Positions 42,661 to 55,101 are shown, counted from the first letter of the stretch. The stretch is 64,000 nucleotides of DNA from Arion vulgaris (GCA_020796225.1 CM036765.1:30284066-30348065); one strand, 5' to 3'. Notes: generated from the letters alone by a model not told the origin. Translations and numbers: made by a program.

Positions 42661-43894
42661 AGGGTCACAGATATAATTTTGAAGATGGGCAAGTTGTGTA
42701 GGAATTTGTATATATTTTTTAATCATTTTTGCTCAGACAGAAGCTTTGCAACCTACTCTTATTGATTTTCAACTTCCAAAGGTTCTTTACATGCTCATCT
42801 TGAACCCAGAACCTAAATTTAATCGTTCATCTTTGATAGGACTGGAAACTTGATTTCACCAATGTTGAGATCAGGAATCTCTGGAAAAATATTAAGTAAA
42901 GTAAAAGACGAACACCTTACTTCTATATCCTAAAGATACCCTGTCATGAATTGTGAAGGCTGGCTCATCTGCAGACGATACCATGATTTAAGAGTTGTAA
43001 ATGCTTTAATTTCTTTGTTCAATTAACTATTGGGTATGATTTTTTATTAAATCAAATTAATTCTGTTCAACTTTTACCATTCTATGTGTGGTGTTTGAGC
43101 TTGATCTATTATAATCACACACAACCAAGAGCATTCTCTTTTCTCTAAATTATTAGCTTTGTAATTAAGCTTATTTGAGCTGACAGTGAACAACTCTGAG
43201 TAGGCAATATAAGAATATTTAAGAATGAGCACCTTGATTTACTGACTAATATGGGATTGATGTGTTGAATATTGGTTAAGACATGAGCCACTAGAATGTA
43301 TATTAAGATACACTTTTTCTATCTTTCTATTATATCAAAACTTGTTCTGTTAAGTGTCATGAATGTTTGCGACTACTCACAGAATGTCTTTAATAGCTAC
43401 AATTTTTTTAATGTTTAAACTTCTTTCTAAACCATAATACTGTCTGTGTATTCAATTGTCTGCATTGTGTAGTTGTTAAGTATATTTTATCTTTTGACAA
43501 AAATTTTCATTCTAATCAAGTATCTAATGAAGATTAATTGTAGTTTTTCTTCTTGCTTTCGACCACTACGAATTCAGGCTTAGTCAGGGCATCTAGTGTG
43601 GTGCTTCTGACTGATATTTGCGTGAAGGCCTGCCTTCCTTTTATAACTGCTTCTGCAGCACAGAGTGCCTTCTCCAACTTCAGATGTTATTGATTGTCAT
43701 TATATTGGTATATTATTTTCATTATTATTTTGTTTCTAGTATTCTTCAATCTGTAGTTCATTGATTTGCTCCTTATATTTGTAGAACATTCTTTGTGTAT
43801 CAAATTTATATTGTTTTATATAGATAAGATTCAGATTAGTAACATATATAGACTATACAAATGCACATAGATTTTAACATCATCAAAACATAGT

Positions 43895-44225
43895 ATGTCC
43901 TAAGCAGAACTTTGGCACTTTAGCAGTTCTTCCAAATTTCTCTCTCATAGGCCTCTGCAGCTGTCATGCTCAACCCATTAGTTACATCCTGAATCCATGG
44001 TCATCCTCATCTTCTCTTTGCCAGTATGCCTCCTTCCAAGATGGTCCTCTCCAGCCCTTCGTGTCTCTATATATGTCCAAAATACTTAAATTTTTTATCA
44101 TTCTTATTTTTAGCATCAGCCAGTTTTCTTTGATTTTGAGTTCTTTCTGGATAGATCTATTTGTTCCCTTCTCTGTCCATGATATACGGAGGACTCTTCT
44201 GTAACATACACTTATAAACTCTACT
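43895..44225 (-). mobile_element. LINE fragment, same lineage as 8.7-9.9 kb
   Basis: Minus strand frames include NKNDKKFKYFGHI, RHEGLERTILEGGILAKRR and, upstream, a MDREG-containing segment; compare GHIKQHDCLEKVILEG at 8.8-9.1 kb. Intronic, broken, no complete domain. Confidence 0.7.
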
Positions 44226-44392
44226 TAAAGTTTGACTCATAATACACTGAGAAGGTATAAGCAAAGATTGGAAAAAATGTGAAAACCAAATAACAGAAGA
44301 GGAAGGAACATGGACAAAAATGAGTGAATGTTGGATACCTAAGAAGAAGAGTAGAGAGAATGTGGAATGAAGAGGAAAAGAATGATATTAAT

Positions 44393-44549
44393 CAGTGGCG
44401 GCTCGTGATCATTTTGGTTGGTTGGGCCAGACATTTTTCCAGATAAATCATGGTTTTGGGTTGCTATATTTTAATTTATAAAATAATAAACATTATACAT
44501 TATTTTTGGTGGGGCCGGCCCACTGGCCCTTAATGACGAGCCGCCACTG
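44393..44549. mobile_element. hAT-type MITE, copy 2
   Basis: 157 bp with termini CAGTGGCGGCTCGT and ACGAGCCGCCACTG. Perfect 8-bp target duplication ATATTAAT at 44385-44392 and 44550-44557. Non-coding. Confidence 0.95.
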
Positions 44550-44595
44550 ATATTAATCATGTTGTCACTAAGCTATGCACTCAATGGGGGTCAGC

Positions 44596-44757
44596 CAGTG
44601 GCGGCTCGTCATTAAGGGCCTGTGGGGACGGGCCCCACCAAAAATAATGTATAACGTGTATTTATTATTTTATAAATTAAAATATAACAACCAAAACCAT
44701 GATTTTTCCAGAAAAATGTCTGGCCCCACCAACAAAAATGATCACGAGTCGCCACTG
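44596..44757. mobile_element. hAT-type MITE, copy 3, inverted to copy 2
   Basis: 162 bp, same termini, internally the reverse orientation of copy 2. Perfect 8-bp target duplication GGGTCAGC at 44588-44595 and 44758-44765. A 74-codon frame across it is incidental. Confidence 0.95.
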
Positions 44758-45659
44758 GGGTCAGCAGTGGTGATTTATTATATAGCACATTTCATGTGAG
44801 TCATATCATACGTATGTTTTTATGAAGATCACAAACGTGTTTTTATGAAGTAAATATGCATGCAGAAACAGTGGGTATTAATCATCATGTTGTCTGTGTA
44901 TATAATTTTTTGCAGTTGTAATGTTAGTGACTTTTGAACAGAGTAAGAGTTATAAATAGATCTGAAGGAATAGTACATGTATATACATATTAAAAGGGAT
45001 ATAAGAAATATAAAAAGAATTTAAAATATAAGATATTAATGGTTTTCTGTATGAACATGGATGAAGTATAATTTCGACAAATTGTTTGTATATGATACAA
45101 CCTCTAAATTATACTTTAAATTCAATATTTAAATGTTAAACATGAGCAATGAATTTGATGAATCTTCTCAGTACACATAATATTTGTTTCTGGTAGCCAA
45201 AATGGAGAGCTTTTTTTTTTATAACACACGAATTGCCGCCACGTGCTAATTTGTCAAAATTGGGGCACATTGTTTTATCCTTTGTGGTATAGTTTTACCT
45301 TCTCTCCATTCAGTAGAAAAGTGACATCACAAATTCATTTGATTGTTTTGTGGTCTGTATGCGCAAATTGTGGAACGGATTAGTTATATATATATATTCC
45401 CATGCTTTGTTATTCTATGGGTATATTGCATGTATTAATTCTTATGTTCTTAGTACTTTCTTCCCATGCTTTGTAATCTATATGGGTATATGTTGCATGT
45501 ATTCAAGTATATATTTACTAGATGTTTCATTGTTTCTTTCATTTCTAGTTTTATGTGTGTTTTTTTTGTGTTACATTTATTTCGTTATTCGTTTTATTCC
45601 AGATTTTCCTTAGCTACGTTGGTATTTGGTCGTCCATTTGTGTTTCATTTTCATTTGTC

Positions 45660-45775
45660 ACTCCTGTTTGTTCGTTTGTTGATAAAGGCCTTGTTGGTCG
45701 AAACGTTGCTGTTTATCCTCACTGTTTATGATTTTGTAAAACTATAGTACTTTGTTTGTACGTGTTTCACAGCGT
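45660..45775 (+). mobile_element. Hammerhead-like element H, intronic copy
   Basis: TTTGTTGATAAAGGCCTTGT, TGGTCGAAACGTTGCTGTTT and AAAACTATAGTACTTTGTTT are near-identical to 36160-36250. The 5' boundary is unclear; the 3' end abuts a LINE fragment of the family that hosts the 36-kb copy. Upstream, 45400-45510 holds a short duplicated TTCCCATGCTTTGT motif. Confidence 0.75.
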
Positions 45776-45779
45776 TATA

Positions 45780-45945
45780 TATAAGCGTTCACCGATACAG
45801 CGGATACAAAGCAAAAGGCCGGACACGCAAAAGGTGGACTCAGAGATAACAGAGGCGTGAAAACACTGTTATGAAGCGCATTCAAGCCCGTTGTAGAAAT
45901 CTCTTTTATCCAACGCTGTGAGGGAAACAGGATTGAGAAAAGGAA
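45780..45945 (+). mobile_element. LINE C-terminal fragment
   Basis: CACCGATACAGCGGATACAA, AAGGCCGGACACGCAAAAGG and AGAAATCTCTTTTATCCAAC are collinear with 36718-36860 (the GRPRKRW region). Frame-shifted remnant. Confidence 0.8.
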
Positions 45946-45949
45946 GAAG

Positions 45950-46130
45950 AAAGAATAAGCATTCGCCTATCGACCCAGACACAAGAAGGTTGTGGGTTCA
46001 ATCTCAAACTCGACTTTCCACAGGCGAGGAAGGAATTAGCCCTCCTACACCCCGCACACTATAGCCTAGAAATGTGAAGTGAAGTGATTTCATGCCATAA
46101 GGTCTGAAAAGGCTACGGGAAATTATTTTA
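45950..46130 (+). mobile_element. SINE family A
   Basis: AATAAGCATTCGCCTATCGA, GAAGGTTGTGGGTTCAATCT, TTAGCCCTCCTACACCCCGC and CATAAGGTCTGAAAAGGCTA. Complete. Confidence 0.82.
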
Positions 46131-47945
46131 TGGACAAATTGTGCTATTCTCCGTGCATGAATTTATAGTTGACTTCTTTTGATACAGTTAGCAATATGCA
46201 GAGATTGACTTAGAAGGAAGATCTGGGACGATAAGACTAAGAAAACCATTAATACCTGATGTACCCGAGTGCTCAAAAACGACAGATCCGTGTGAAGAAA
46301 TACAACTTTCTGCTAAACTACTTAATCTACTGTGGACCACAATCTGAACCGTCAGTTAGTTTCAGGTCATTCAGGGTTTCGCAAAGCTTAGTTTTCAGGT
46401 CAACTTTTAAAAAATGCTTACTAACGCCAAGGAAATGTGAGCGTACATAATTCTTGTTCTTTCTTGTCTTTCTCTTATTTTGATGGGAAGTCACTAGTTT
46501 ATTGTTGAAACAAGAAAATTTGATCTCTTGGCGGGTGTGAAGGGAACCCCACCTACTTAGATGAAAAACGTATTTCTAATATAAGTAATGTCTTATGCTA
46601 ATGATTAACATGTGAGTTGTACATAATAACATTGTTGACCATATCATTTAATATCATTCATTATATAATATGTTAATATTTGTTCACGAGCACTCTAAAC
46701 ATCATATGTTGTATGCTAACAGTGGTGAACAAAATGCAGTACTTTTACTTGACTTCTCAGTTTTTCTACCCATTGCTGACTTCTAACCTCTCTAAGTACT
46801 ATCAACTCCGTTAATAACACCAATTTGCATACACCAATTGTTATAGCTTTAATCTACTTGATCAGTGAATGATTCGTGTTTCCCAAGCATTGTTAGATAG
46901 TGCATGTCTTGTATATATTTTCTATTTTCTTGTACACAAGCAAGCGTATTTCTTTAATGTCATTCTGAAAGACTGCTACTTTTACAAAAACACATGTAAT
47001 GTCGTTCTTAAAGACTGATACTTTTACAAAAAAATTAAAGCAATATCGCTCTGAAAACAAATGCAATGTCGTTCTTAAAAACTGATACTTATACACTATG
47101 CCTTGTGCATGACTCAAATTGAATATGTGGTGGCCAGATGCCAAGGCAGCTTAGGTATGTGTTTGCTGGCTGATAGAAAAGTTACTGTGAGCCCCTTAGT
47201 GACTTAGGCGACAAAGTTTGTTTGCTGGAGTAACACGAGGTGGTTCTGAGATTGTATGAGGAGCCCTGAGTATCAGCGTTGGAAAACATACCGCTTGAGA
47301 ATCACAATTAACCGCAACTCATACACTACATTGGTTTAGTCAACAAACTTGATACAGTTGTGCTCAGCACCAGAATAATATTTTTGTTAAAGAGAAATTT
47401 TACTAGTGGCTTTGTAACAACGCTTAGTTTGGCGTATCGTATGCTTGCTTTCCTTATTACTAGTCGTCGTCCCCTCCCCGCCATTTAGGCGAGCCTTACT
47501 CCGACTTCTCTGTTTCATCCCATACCTTTATAGTGCCATACTCATTAACACTACCAACTTTTGGAGAAGTCAAATAGTTAAAGTGATAGTGGCTTAGCCA
47601 AATTGTTAGATTTCAGTCGTAGTCAATTGAGTATGATATAGTCAAATGGGTAGAATGCTGACAAGTAGTTTTTTAAAGTGCTGACGTAGTAAAATACTTG
47701 TGGTACAATCAAGTGTTTAGAGTTTTCATGCATTTTCTTGGTTATGTTATGTTCAATCACGCTGCACTCGACCCTGGTTGGAAAATGGGCGATTAAGTCA
47801 TTGAGGTAGTTAATTGAAGTTAGGGGTAAAATGAATGACCTATTCACCTACAATTGCTAAGACCTTTTATTGCGATGTTGAAGACTTCAACCCATACCAC
47901 ATTGCAAGCTATGAGATTTGCGTTTGTTTTTACTAACATTGTAGA
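46131..47945. other. Intronic stretch, mostly unique
   Basis: No exon or dispersed family recognised, apart from a ~55-bp tandem motif at 46950-47095. Confidence 0.5.
46950..47095. repeat. Diverged ~55-bp tandem motif
   Basis: AATGTCGTTCTTAAAGACTG-type units with ATACTTTTACAAAAA occur three to four times, including a TATCGCTCTGAAA variant. Confidence 0.7.
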
Positions 47946-47949
47946 TTTG

Positions 47950-48175
47950 TGCAGCGTCTTGCCGAATGAATTAGAGCGCGGGCTCCCATGTGAGAGAACC
48001 GGATTCAATCCTCACAACGGTCAATGAGTTTTTTTCTGTCGGGGACATAAAGAAAAATCCTAACCTGAACAATTTCGCAACGAATGCACTAGTCACGTGG
48101 CCATCAAATTCCACAGGCTCATTTTCTCCCTTTCCTACATCGTCCTAAAAAGCGGTAGTACATGCAGTAATGACA
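47950..48175 (+). mobile_element. SINE family G, uninterrupted
   Basis: GAATTAGAGCGCGGGCTCCC, B-box region CCGGATTCAATCCTC, TTTCTGTCGGGGACATAAAG, CACTAGTCACGTGGCCATCA and GGCTCATTTTCTCCC in order. It serves as the empty-site reference for the 33.5-kb copy. Confidence 0.85.
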
Positions 48176-48184
48176 GTAGATCTG

Positions 48185-48520
48185 TGTTTAGAGCTTACTT
48201 GAAAAGCGCAGACCACAGTCTTCAGACTTAGAACGGGACACCGCGGGCTCAAAGCACACCTCCATGGAATGGATCTCAGGGACTCGGCTGCCTGTACCTG
48301 TAGTGCATTAAAGCAGTCCCCAGAGCAAATCCTGCAAGACTACCCCTGCCTGAGCAGTGTGAGAATGGAAATTTGGCCAATAGAAACAACTCTTCATAAC
48401 AAACTATGGAGAACCGATGAAGACCTCAATCACACCGCCCTGTTTATGATACATACCGGAGTAGTCGCATAGCAGAAGCTGATCGCAGAAGAAGAGCGAA
48501 GAAGAATTCACTATCATGCG
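48185..48520 (+). mobile_element. LINE C-terminal fragment
   Basis: LRTGHRGLKAHLHGMDLRDS, AACTCSALKQSPEQILQDYP, METWPIETTLHNKLWR-like and LFMIHTGVVA with a stop: the Cys-His C-terminus of RNase-H-class LINEs. Followed by a GAAGAAG-rich tail. Confidence 0.85.
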
Positions 48521-48909
48521 ATTTTATACCTAATGATGCATACTATAACATTTCTTTACAATCATCTCTACGCTTTAGCATTATTTTAGTTCAAATACTA
48601 CTTTTGACTTCCTTGTCTTGCTAGGTTATTCTTGAGTCTAAGCCTTTCTCATCCGCTTATGCACTTGACTATTCTCTTAGTTTCCAAAATAATATCTCAG
48701 TCAATCATAGCACTGCTAATACCCCATAAGATGAGAGAAAAAAAACATAGAATGTGTATGAGAGAGAAGGGATTTATTTACCCTGCAGTACCAAGCCATT
48801 TGATGTTGCTGATGAAGAAAGTTGTGGGGAAACTAGTGAAGGAGGAAGAAGAAAGGATGGACGAAGAAGAAAGGGATGGAGGAATAAGAAAGTGATAGGA
48901 GAAGCAGAA

Positions 48910-48990
48910 GTGAAACTATTGATGTAGTTGATAGAGGAATGTGAAACTATTGATGTAGTTAATGAAGGAATGTGAAAATATTGATGTATT
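48910..48990. repeat. ~33-bp tandem repeat, three units
   Basis: TGAAACTATTGATGTAGTTG followed by a GAAGGAATG link, repeated with small changes. Confidence 0.85.
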
Positions 48991-49264
48991 AACGTTTTTT
49001 TTCCTGAGTTCTATGTCGTGTTTAAGCTGTTTGTATCCCACTTTAACTAAGCGCAATGATATTTAATACTTTAAGATTTGCATTTGAAATATCATAAAGT
49101 TTACAAAATTATGTGTTTTCATAAGCTATTCATAAATAATAATTATATGGTTCTACTGGTTCCCTATAATGATGTAGGTTCTTTTAAATTCGGTGGATAC
49201 CATTTAATTATGTACGTTCTCTTCGGCTTCCTTGGTTCTCCATGGTACTAATTTGTTTACACAT

Positions 49265-49515
49265 TCTCACCTTCTTCAAACGCTTCATATCGACCACTTG
49301 TTAACCACTCTGTGTGATTTTTATGTGATCTCAGCCTAAGCGATTAGACGTTGTGTCAGTTATGCACCTACAAGTAGGCCAGCCCATCCGATTTCTGCGA
49401 TGCTTTTTATTTACTAGGTAGCTTCCCTAGGTTCTGCATCAGTCGCCTCTTACGACATGCCTTGTAGGTCGCAGTGATACTATTCTTTGCTTTCATTGTG
49501 GACCCCGGTACCACA
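49265..49515 (-). mobile_element. SINE family E
   Basis: CGCTTCATATCGACCACTTG, CATCCGATTTCTGCGATGCT, CAGTCGCCTCTTACGACATG and ACTATTCTTTGCTTTCATTG on the + strand. Full length, in intron 1. Confidence 0.87.
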
Positions 49516-49850
49516 CGGTCGATTCTTACCTACTAAAAGTGTAGCCATAAGAGTTCTAGCTAATAAACTACTCGCATGTTAGTTGAACGATTGGTGAAAT
49601 GTCGCAGGTTCCTCGGGTAATTGAGTACAATAATAATTTCCCCTGGGTCACTGATAATTTATCTAGCTGTTTTATATTGCAGAGATTATGGTGCTTTTAA
49701 TATTTATCGTTTTACATTGATATTGAGTGCTTTTTGCATTATTATTGTAGATATTATTCGGTTAATTAAAGACATTTCTGTCTTATATTGCTTTCACACA
49801 TATACTTTTAGTTTGCTTACTAACCTTTTTACAGTTCTTATAGTATGAAG

Positions 49851-50219
49851 GTGCATAGTAAGTAGTGCCTGCGAAAAGTTACCAACAGCACCAGAATAGA
49901 CAGTCACCAACATCAGCATAAGAAAGAAAGATGGCACAGAATATTGCTTGAATTACATTGAGAAACAAAGAATGGAGTTATTTCACCACTTAATAAGAAT
50001 GCACCCACAATTCACAGTATGCACAGTCTTCTAAAACAGAACATCAGGAAAGAAGGCGAAAGGAAGATCACGAAAAAGATGGTTAGATGGCATAGCAGAA
50101 CCCTGTCAAAGAGCAAAAATAACAATCATCCAAGCCACTAGAACAGCGCAAGACAAAAACAGAAAACCGCGACACTGGACAACAACCCGGTAACAGTGTG
50201 ACGACAAACGAAGAAGAAG
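49851..50219 (+). mobile_element. 5'-truncated LINE with 11-bp target duplication
   Basis: Collinear with 57147-57500 (CGAAAAGTTACCAACA, CACCACTTAATAAGAATGCA, AAAAAGATGGTTAGATGGCA) and ending AAACGAAGAAGAAG. The flanks ATAGTATGAAG at 49840-49850 and 50220-50230 are identical. 369 bp inserted. Confidence 0.92.
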
Positions 50220-50830
50220 ATAGTATGAAGATGTATAAATTTATTTATTGTGGGTATGTCACACAGAGAGTGAGAGAGAGGAGGGGGGAGAGAAGGCATG
50301 TGACAGTCTGAGTAGTAGAATAAGTGGAGAAGAGCATTTTTCTGTTGATCTATCACTCCAACATCTAAACAGCACCATTTCCTTTCTTTCCTTAAACTTT
50401 CTTCCTTCACTCTAGTATAACTACTTGTAAACCACTCTGTGTGATTTTGTGCTATTGTAGTTATTTATGCTAATGTACTTTATGCTATGTTTGCAACAAA
50501 GCTACGATATATGTTCCTTTCCGTCAAGCATTTCTAATTTCATCATGCACTTTTTGTTCGGGCTTGCTCACTCAGTTAGTTAAGGTGGTAGATTTATAAC
50601 AATTACATTTGAAGTTTTTATATCTCAACTGTATCCTAAGAGCTGCACACTTCCTACTCTTATTTCGATTTTGAACTGGCAATTGATAACTTATTTGCAG
50701 GACTGGACCTCTGTATTTTTTGTCTAACTTCTTTAGGACTCTTGACCTCACCTACTCTAGGATGAGGGATAACTTTTCTGAACTACAGTAAAATAAAAAG
50801 AAACTCAAAACATTTGGTGGGGAAGGTCAT

Positions 50831-51038
50831 GGTTTTTTTTTTTTCCGATCCAGAAGCACTTGATTTTCAGCTCTTCGGCTCGGTGCCATGGACTTCGTAA
50901 CCCTTCGGTTCGGTGCCACGAACACCGTAAATCTGGGGAATCTGTGGCTTTTTCTGCCATCCCGCGGAATTGAACCCACACACACAGAGGATAGTCACCC
51001 GTAGTCCAACGCGCTACGAACACGCTGGGCAGACGGGC
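50831..51038 (-). mobile_element. SINE family I
   Basis: Minus strand: GCCCGTCTGCCCAGCGTGTT, GCGTTGGACTACGGGTGACT, GGGTTCAATTCCGCGGGATG and the paired CGGTGTTCGTGGCACCGAAC repeats. The flanks share AAGGTCAT (50823-50830, 51039-51046). Confidence 0.87.
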
Positions 51039-51129
51039 AAGGTCATCGTTTAACCTGTACACTAGGGCGACCTATCACTCACCACACACACACACTCGCT
51101 CTACTATTCTAAGGTCTTCCGGTGGTCAA

Positions 51130-52020
51130 GGTTGAATTTAATGGCAGAGCTCGTATTTGTAAAACGAAAACGGATAGCAGATCATACAAAGCATACAAGG
51201 AAACGAGAAAATAATACAAAATCCCACAAAAACAATCTACAGACACCTAGTCACAAGACAGGAACCCCCGCTACACAATAGAATTAAACGAGGCTACACT
51301 CATTTTATAACAGACTACTCAAGCATCTTTAGAAACCTACACAGAACAGAAACATCAACCAAAGCAAAAGAGGTAATGTACAGACTACTCTTCAGCATAA
51401 CACCAGTAGCATACAGAAGAACACACAAATCACAACAAACCAAATGCACACTCTGCAGACAAAACAAACAAGAAACAGAAGACCATATTTTCTTCCACTG
51501 TAACACAATATCACTAGCACTAAAGTCACTGCAACAAACAATATTCGGCAACGCAACAAACAAAGTAAACATGTACAAAGCAATCATGCTAAACACAATC
51601 CCACACACAAACAAAAATTCATACAAAACAAATCTCACACTGCTAGCAGAATTCAGATACCTCATCTGGATATGCAGAAACAAAGCAAAACACGAACAAC
51701 AACGATACAACGCAGGAATTTTCAAACATATATATAACCAGAAAACAGCACACATAACACAAAGAGCAGCTGACTCAAACACACTGAGTGAATGAGAAGA
51801 GAGAATGCGGGGATTTGTAACATCCCTAAAACTGAGAATACCAAAGAAAACATCACCAAATAATAAGAATGAAAGAATCATTTTACACTTCCATAATGTA
51901 TTTTCATAAAATGTTGTAATCCATCCCATGACAAACCTGCACACATAGAAGCATGTGTATATATATATATATAAAATGTCATATGCCTTTTAAGATCAAT
52001 AAAAAAAAAAAAAAAAAAAA
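51130..52020 (+). mobile_element. LINE 3' part with zinc-knuckle region and poly(A)
   Basis: Open for 139 codons at 51376-51795: YRLLFSITPVAYRRTHKSQQ, TKCTLCRQNKQETEDHIFFH followed by C (the C-C-H-C zinc-binding region after many LINE reverse transcriptases), FRYLIWICRNKAKHEQQRYN. Downstream come stop codons, an AATAAA signal and a ~20-base poly(A). The sense strand is T-poor and CA-rich. Confidence 0.85.
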
Positions 52021-52109
52021 GATAGTGTGTATACTTATTTCAAGTTTTGGTCAGAACAGTCAAATCAGCACATTTTTTTAACCTTTGAAATTCAGTCGAC
52101 CGTGTGTTG

Positions 52110-52345
52110 CCAGTGCTCTCAGGGGGAGTAAAGAATAGTAACACTACGACCTACAAGGCATGTCGTAAGAGGTGACTGAAGTAGGGACCTAGGAAAGCTA
52201 CCCTAGTAAATAAAAAGCGTCGCAGATAGCAGAAGGGATTGCCTACTTGTAGGTGCATAACTGACACAAAGTATAATCTCTCTTAGGCTCGGATCACATA
52301 CAAATTACGGAATGGTCGATATGGAGCGTTCGAAGGAGAAGGCAG
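52110..52345 (+). mobile_element. SINE family E
   Basis: GGAGTAAAGAATAGTAACAC, AAGGCATGTCGTAAGAGGTG, TAGTAAATAAAAAGCGTCGC, TACTTGTAGGTGCATAACTG and GATATGGAGCGTTCGAAGGA. Somewhat diverged. Confidence 0.85.
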
Positions 52346-52349
52346 ACAA

Positions 52350-54830
52350 TTTGATACTAACTTCCAAACAACAGTTAACGTTTATGCTATCCACTGTAGG
52401 ACATATATATATTAATCCTACTGTTTGATAACTGGGATTAAACGTTTACATATCTCTTTCGCCGTGGTTGCATTATCAACACGCATATAGATAGACATGT
52501 GAACAGAAATATTAGTCCATCCAGCTGTGTGCTGCATTGCAGATGTTCAACATATGCGATCATCCTTATCGATTACTAGCTGTATTGTTTAAAATGAAAC
52601 AACGAAAACTACTTGCTGGGGTCGGCAAAACGTTATATTGAAAACAAACAGCTTCGACAGCCAACTCTCATTTTCTCTTAACATCTCAAAACCTAACACA
52701 CCCACAGTATTGTGTCTTATTCACTTTTTTACGAAAGAACGGTTTTGTTCAAGAAGATACGCATAGATGCAGTCTATGCTTCACAAAATGATCTTGATTC
52801 AAATAAGTTTATTGTAGCTTGAGTAGCCTTACCATCGTTTAATGGTGACACAACAACACTACTTGACATCAGTTGTAATCTTAGACTGTTTGGATTCATA
52901 CAAGTCAGTAATCGTGACATCTGTAGACTGATAAACGCTGCCTCATTCTGATTATTTGCATAGTAAAGTATAACTACTGAATTAAGACATACATTAAGAC
53001 TATCTTCAAATAGTGTAGCAAGGTGGATCTTGTACTGGAACCCGCAGGTAGAGAGAGAGAGAGACAAAGAGAGAGAGAGTCAGTGAGTGCTGGAAATGGG
53101 TATTGGGGCGATTAAGACGACATGTAAATACTTGGAAAGGATATCACAAGACAAAAGATAATGTTGAATGTATGTTGAAAACCTTTATCCCGCAAGGAGA
53201 AGAAAGATTTATTATTAATGTTTAAAATATCATGTTTTTAACACATGAAAATGGGAACCAATTTATTATTGGTATTGTTGTTGGTGTTAATAATATTATT
53301 ATCTGTATGCCATTGGCTTAGAAGTCGATTCAATGTCAGCTCCTAGAAATGTTTATATTTTTCTCCTATCCTTATTTCTATAGTCAGTCTCGTTCCTTTA
53401 ATAGAAAATAGAAATTCTCTCTTGTTCGCCGTGTCTCTGTCACTTTTTCTGTCCAAATATTTGCCAGATTAGTGACATTACGACTTTCCATAGTCCAACT
53501 TATTCGTGCTGCTTCTCTACATTTTTACTCTTTCAAACCTTCTTATGATTTCTTCCTTCTCTCCCATCTTATTTCTCAACATATTTTTATCCTAATTATT
53601 CCATGGAGAATCTGACCTGAACCAACTTATTTTGATTTCTATATCTGACGAATAAAAAAACATATAAGTCGACGTTATATAAGTAGCTTTTTCTGTATGA
53701 CGCCAAAATTGTGATCTTTGACAGGGTCAAGTATATCACTGAGATATACTGTTATTTTTGTTATAATTGAATAGTTTTGTGGCGATGTCGGTTTTTTCAG
53801 CTACTTACTTACGTCTCTTCTTTTTTTTGGGTGATATTCTGAATCATCGCCCGGGTTATTGTGTAAGTACTCTGCCGATGACACTTTGAACTTGTTAAAA
53901 CGAACGGTATGTCACTGGGAACACCCGAGTGTGTAGACTTCGATTATTTCCGTTTTTGTTGAGTTTTAAAAATTATTCAAACCGTTCTGGTCACTAAAAT
54001 AGAGCGACGTACCGCTCTCAGCTCTTGAACAGCTCAAAAAAAACCATAACCATGAAAATGAGTACATGCTAACTGGTATGTGGGATAATTTAGGAGTTCT
54101 GTTTGAACCCAGTGGAATGCGCCGGTGCCAGGAAGCATGAAGATAAGAAGTCAGACAAACTAACTTGATACGGGTTAAGAAGGTCAGGACAATCTATATT
54201 TTCTTTTTTGGAGAGGTCGGCTGGTCGTGGAATCTAAAGCACTAGATTCATAGCTTGACGGTGGTGCCAATTAGGAAAGGATCCAGAGTCGCTATCAGTA
54301 TCTGACATTTGTGTCCACAAGAAGCCTAATATACATATGTATGACTGTCTGCCAGAGAAACTTTCTTTCCCCTGTCTCATAATAGCGTCTTGGATCCTTC
54401 ATGTAAGTTGACTGAAGTTAGTTCCTCCAAGACACCCAACTCCTTTCTTGTCAGGAAGTTAATTCTGTCATCTCCTGATATACTGCAACGTCCTGGAAGT
54501 TATTGGAGAATTACTTGTTTAGCCACCCAGCCAATTGATAGAGTAATTTAATTTGCTTATAGAGTGCCTTAGAATGCAGCTACTGATACAGTTCTATTCA
54601 TATAGCACCAACACTTTTGTAACATATAAATTGAACGTGCTAAAAGTAGTAAGGGACCGCAAGAAAGTGCTTATAAATAGTGGGTTATATAACCAAAACT
54701 GACATATATTGTATAGCAAGAACAATAAGCATGAACATCCTTTGTCAACTGTTAATAAGATAATGGGCACATAAATGATGTCTGTTTGTAGTGTTTTGAT
54801 GTTGATTACTCTAACCAGTAATCATTTGTT
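52350..54830. other. Intronic stretch without recognised elements
   Basis: The last 2.5 kb of intron 1 holds only a GA-rich run at 53046-53085. A polypyrimidine tract and acceptor precede exon 2 at 54846. Confidence 0.55.
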
Positions 54831-54846
54831 TGTTCTTACTTTACAG

Positions 54847-55101
54847 ACAGTACAGACATCGTGGACAGAAAGCTGAAGCTCATTCTAGGTTTGATATGGA
54901 CCCTCATTCTCCATTACTCAATCTCCATGCCCATGTGGGAAGGAGAAGAACATACACCCTCAGAGAAAGCTCCTACTCCAAAGCAGAGGCTGCTCAACTG
55001 GATCCAAGCAAAGGTCCAGGGTCAATTGCCCATCAACAATTTAACTACAGACTGGAGTGATGGCAAGGCTATTGGTGCTCTTGTTGACGCTGTCGGACCT
55101 G
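54847..55101 (+). CDS. Filamin exon 2: end of CH1 and start of CH2
   Basis: Second coding exon, 255 nt, phase 1 at both ends. The acceptor is TTCTTACTTTACAG|ACAG and the donor CCTG|GTATGT. The spliced reading is (D)[18 protein letters not shown], then [12 protein letters not shown], which is the diagnostic end of filamin CH1. An acidic linker ([13 protein letters not shown]) follows, then CH2 begins with [33 protein letters not shown] and DAVGPG. CH2 in filamins supports rather than dominates F-actin binding. Length and motif order match animal filamins without gaps. Two overlapping frames are open here; only this one continues the protein. Confidence 0.95.

Larger units (their letters stand above)
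41256..54846 (+). other. Filamin intron 1
   Basis: 13,591-bp phase-1 intron between the two CH1 exons, GT...AG. It contains two hAT-type MITEs, LINE fragments on both strands, at least one copy of each of SINE-like families A, E, G, I and M, and a hammerhead-like element. Outside those I see AT-rich unique DNA and no further conserved exon. Confidence 0.9.

Noticed and set aside
45350..45747. Two overlapping hydrophobic frames in filamin intron 1
   Set aside because: T-rich composition gives Phe/Leu-rich translations; one runs into element H, and no exon or domain signal is present.
51315..51944. 209-codon minus-strand frame, the longest in the window
   Set aside because: It is antisense to a LINE whose sense strand lacks T; the sense frame carries a recognisable zinc-knuckle region and poly(A) end.
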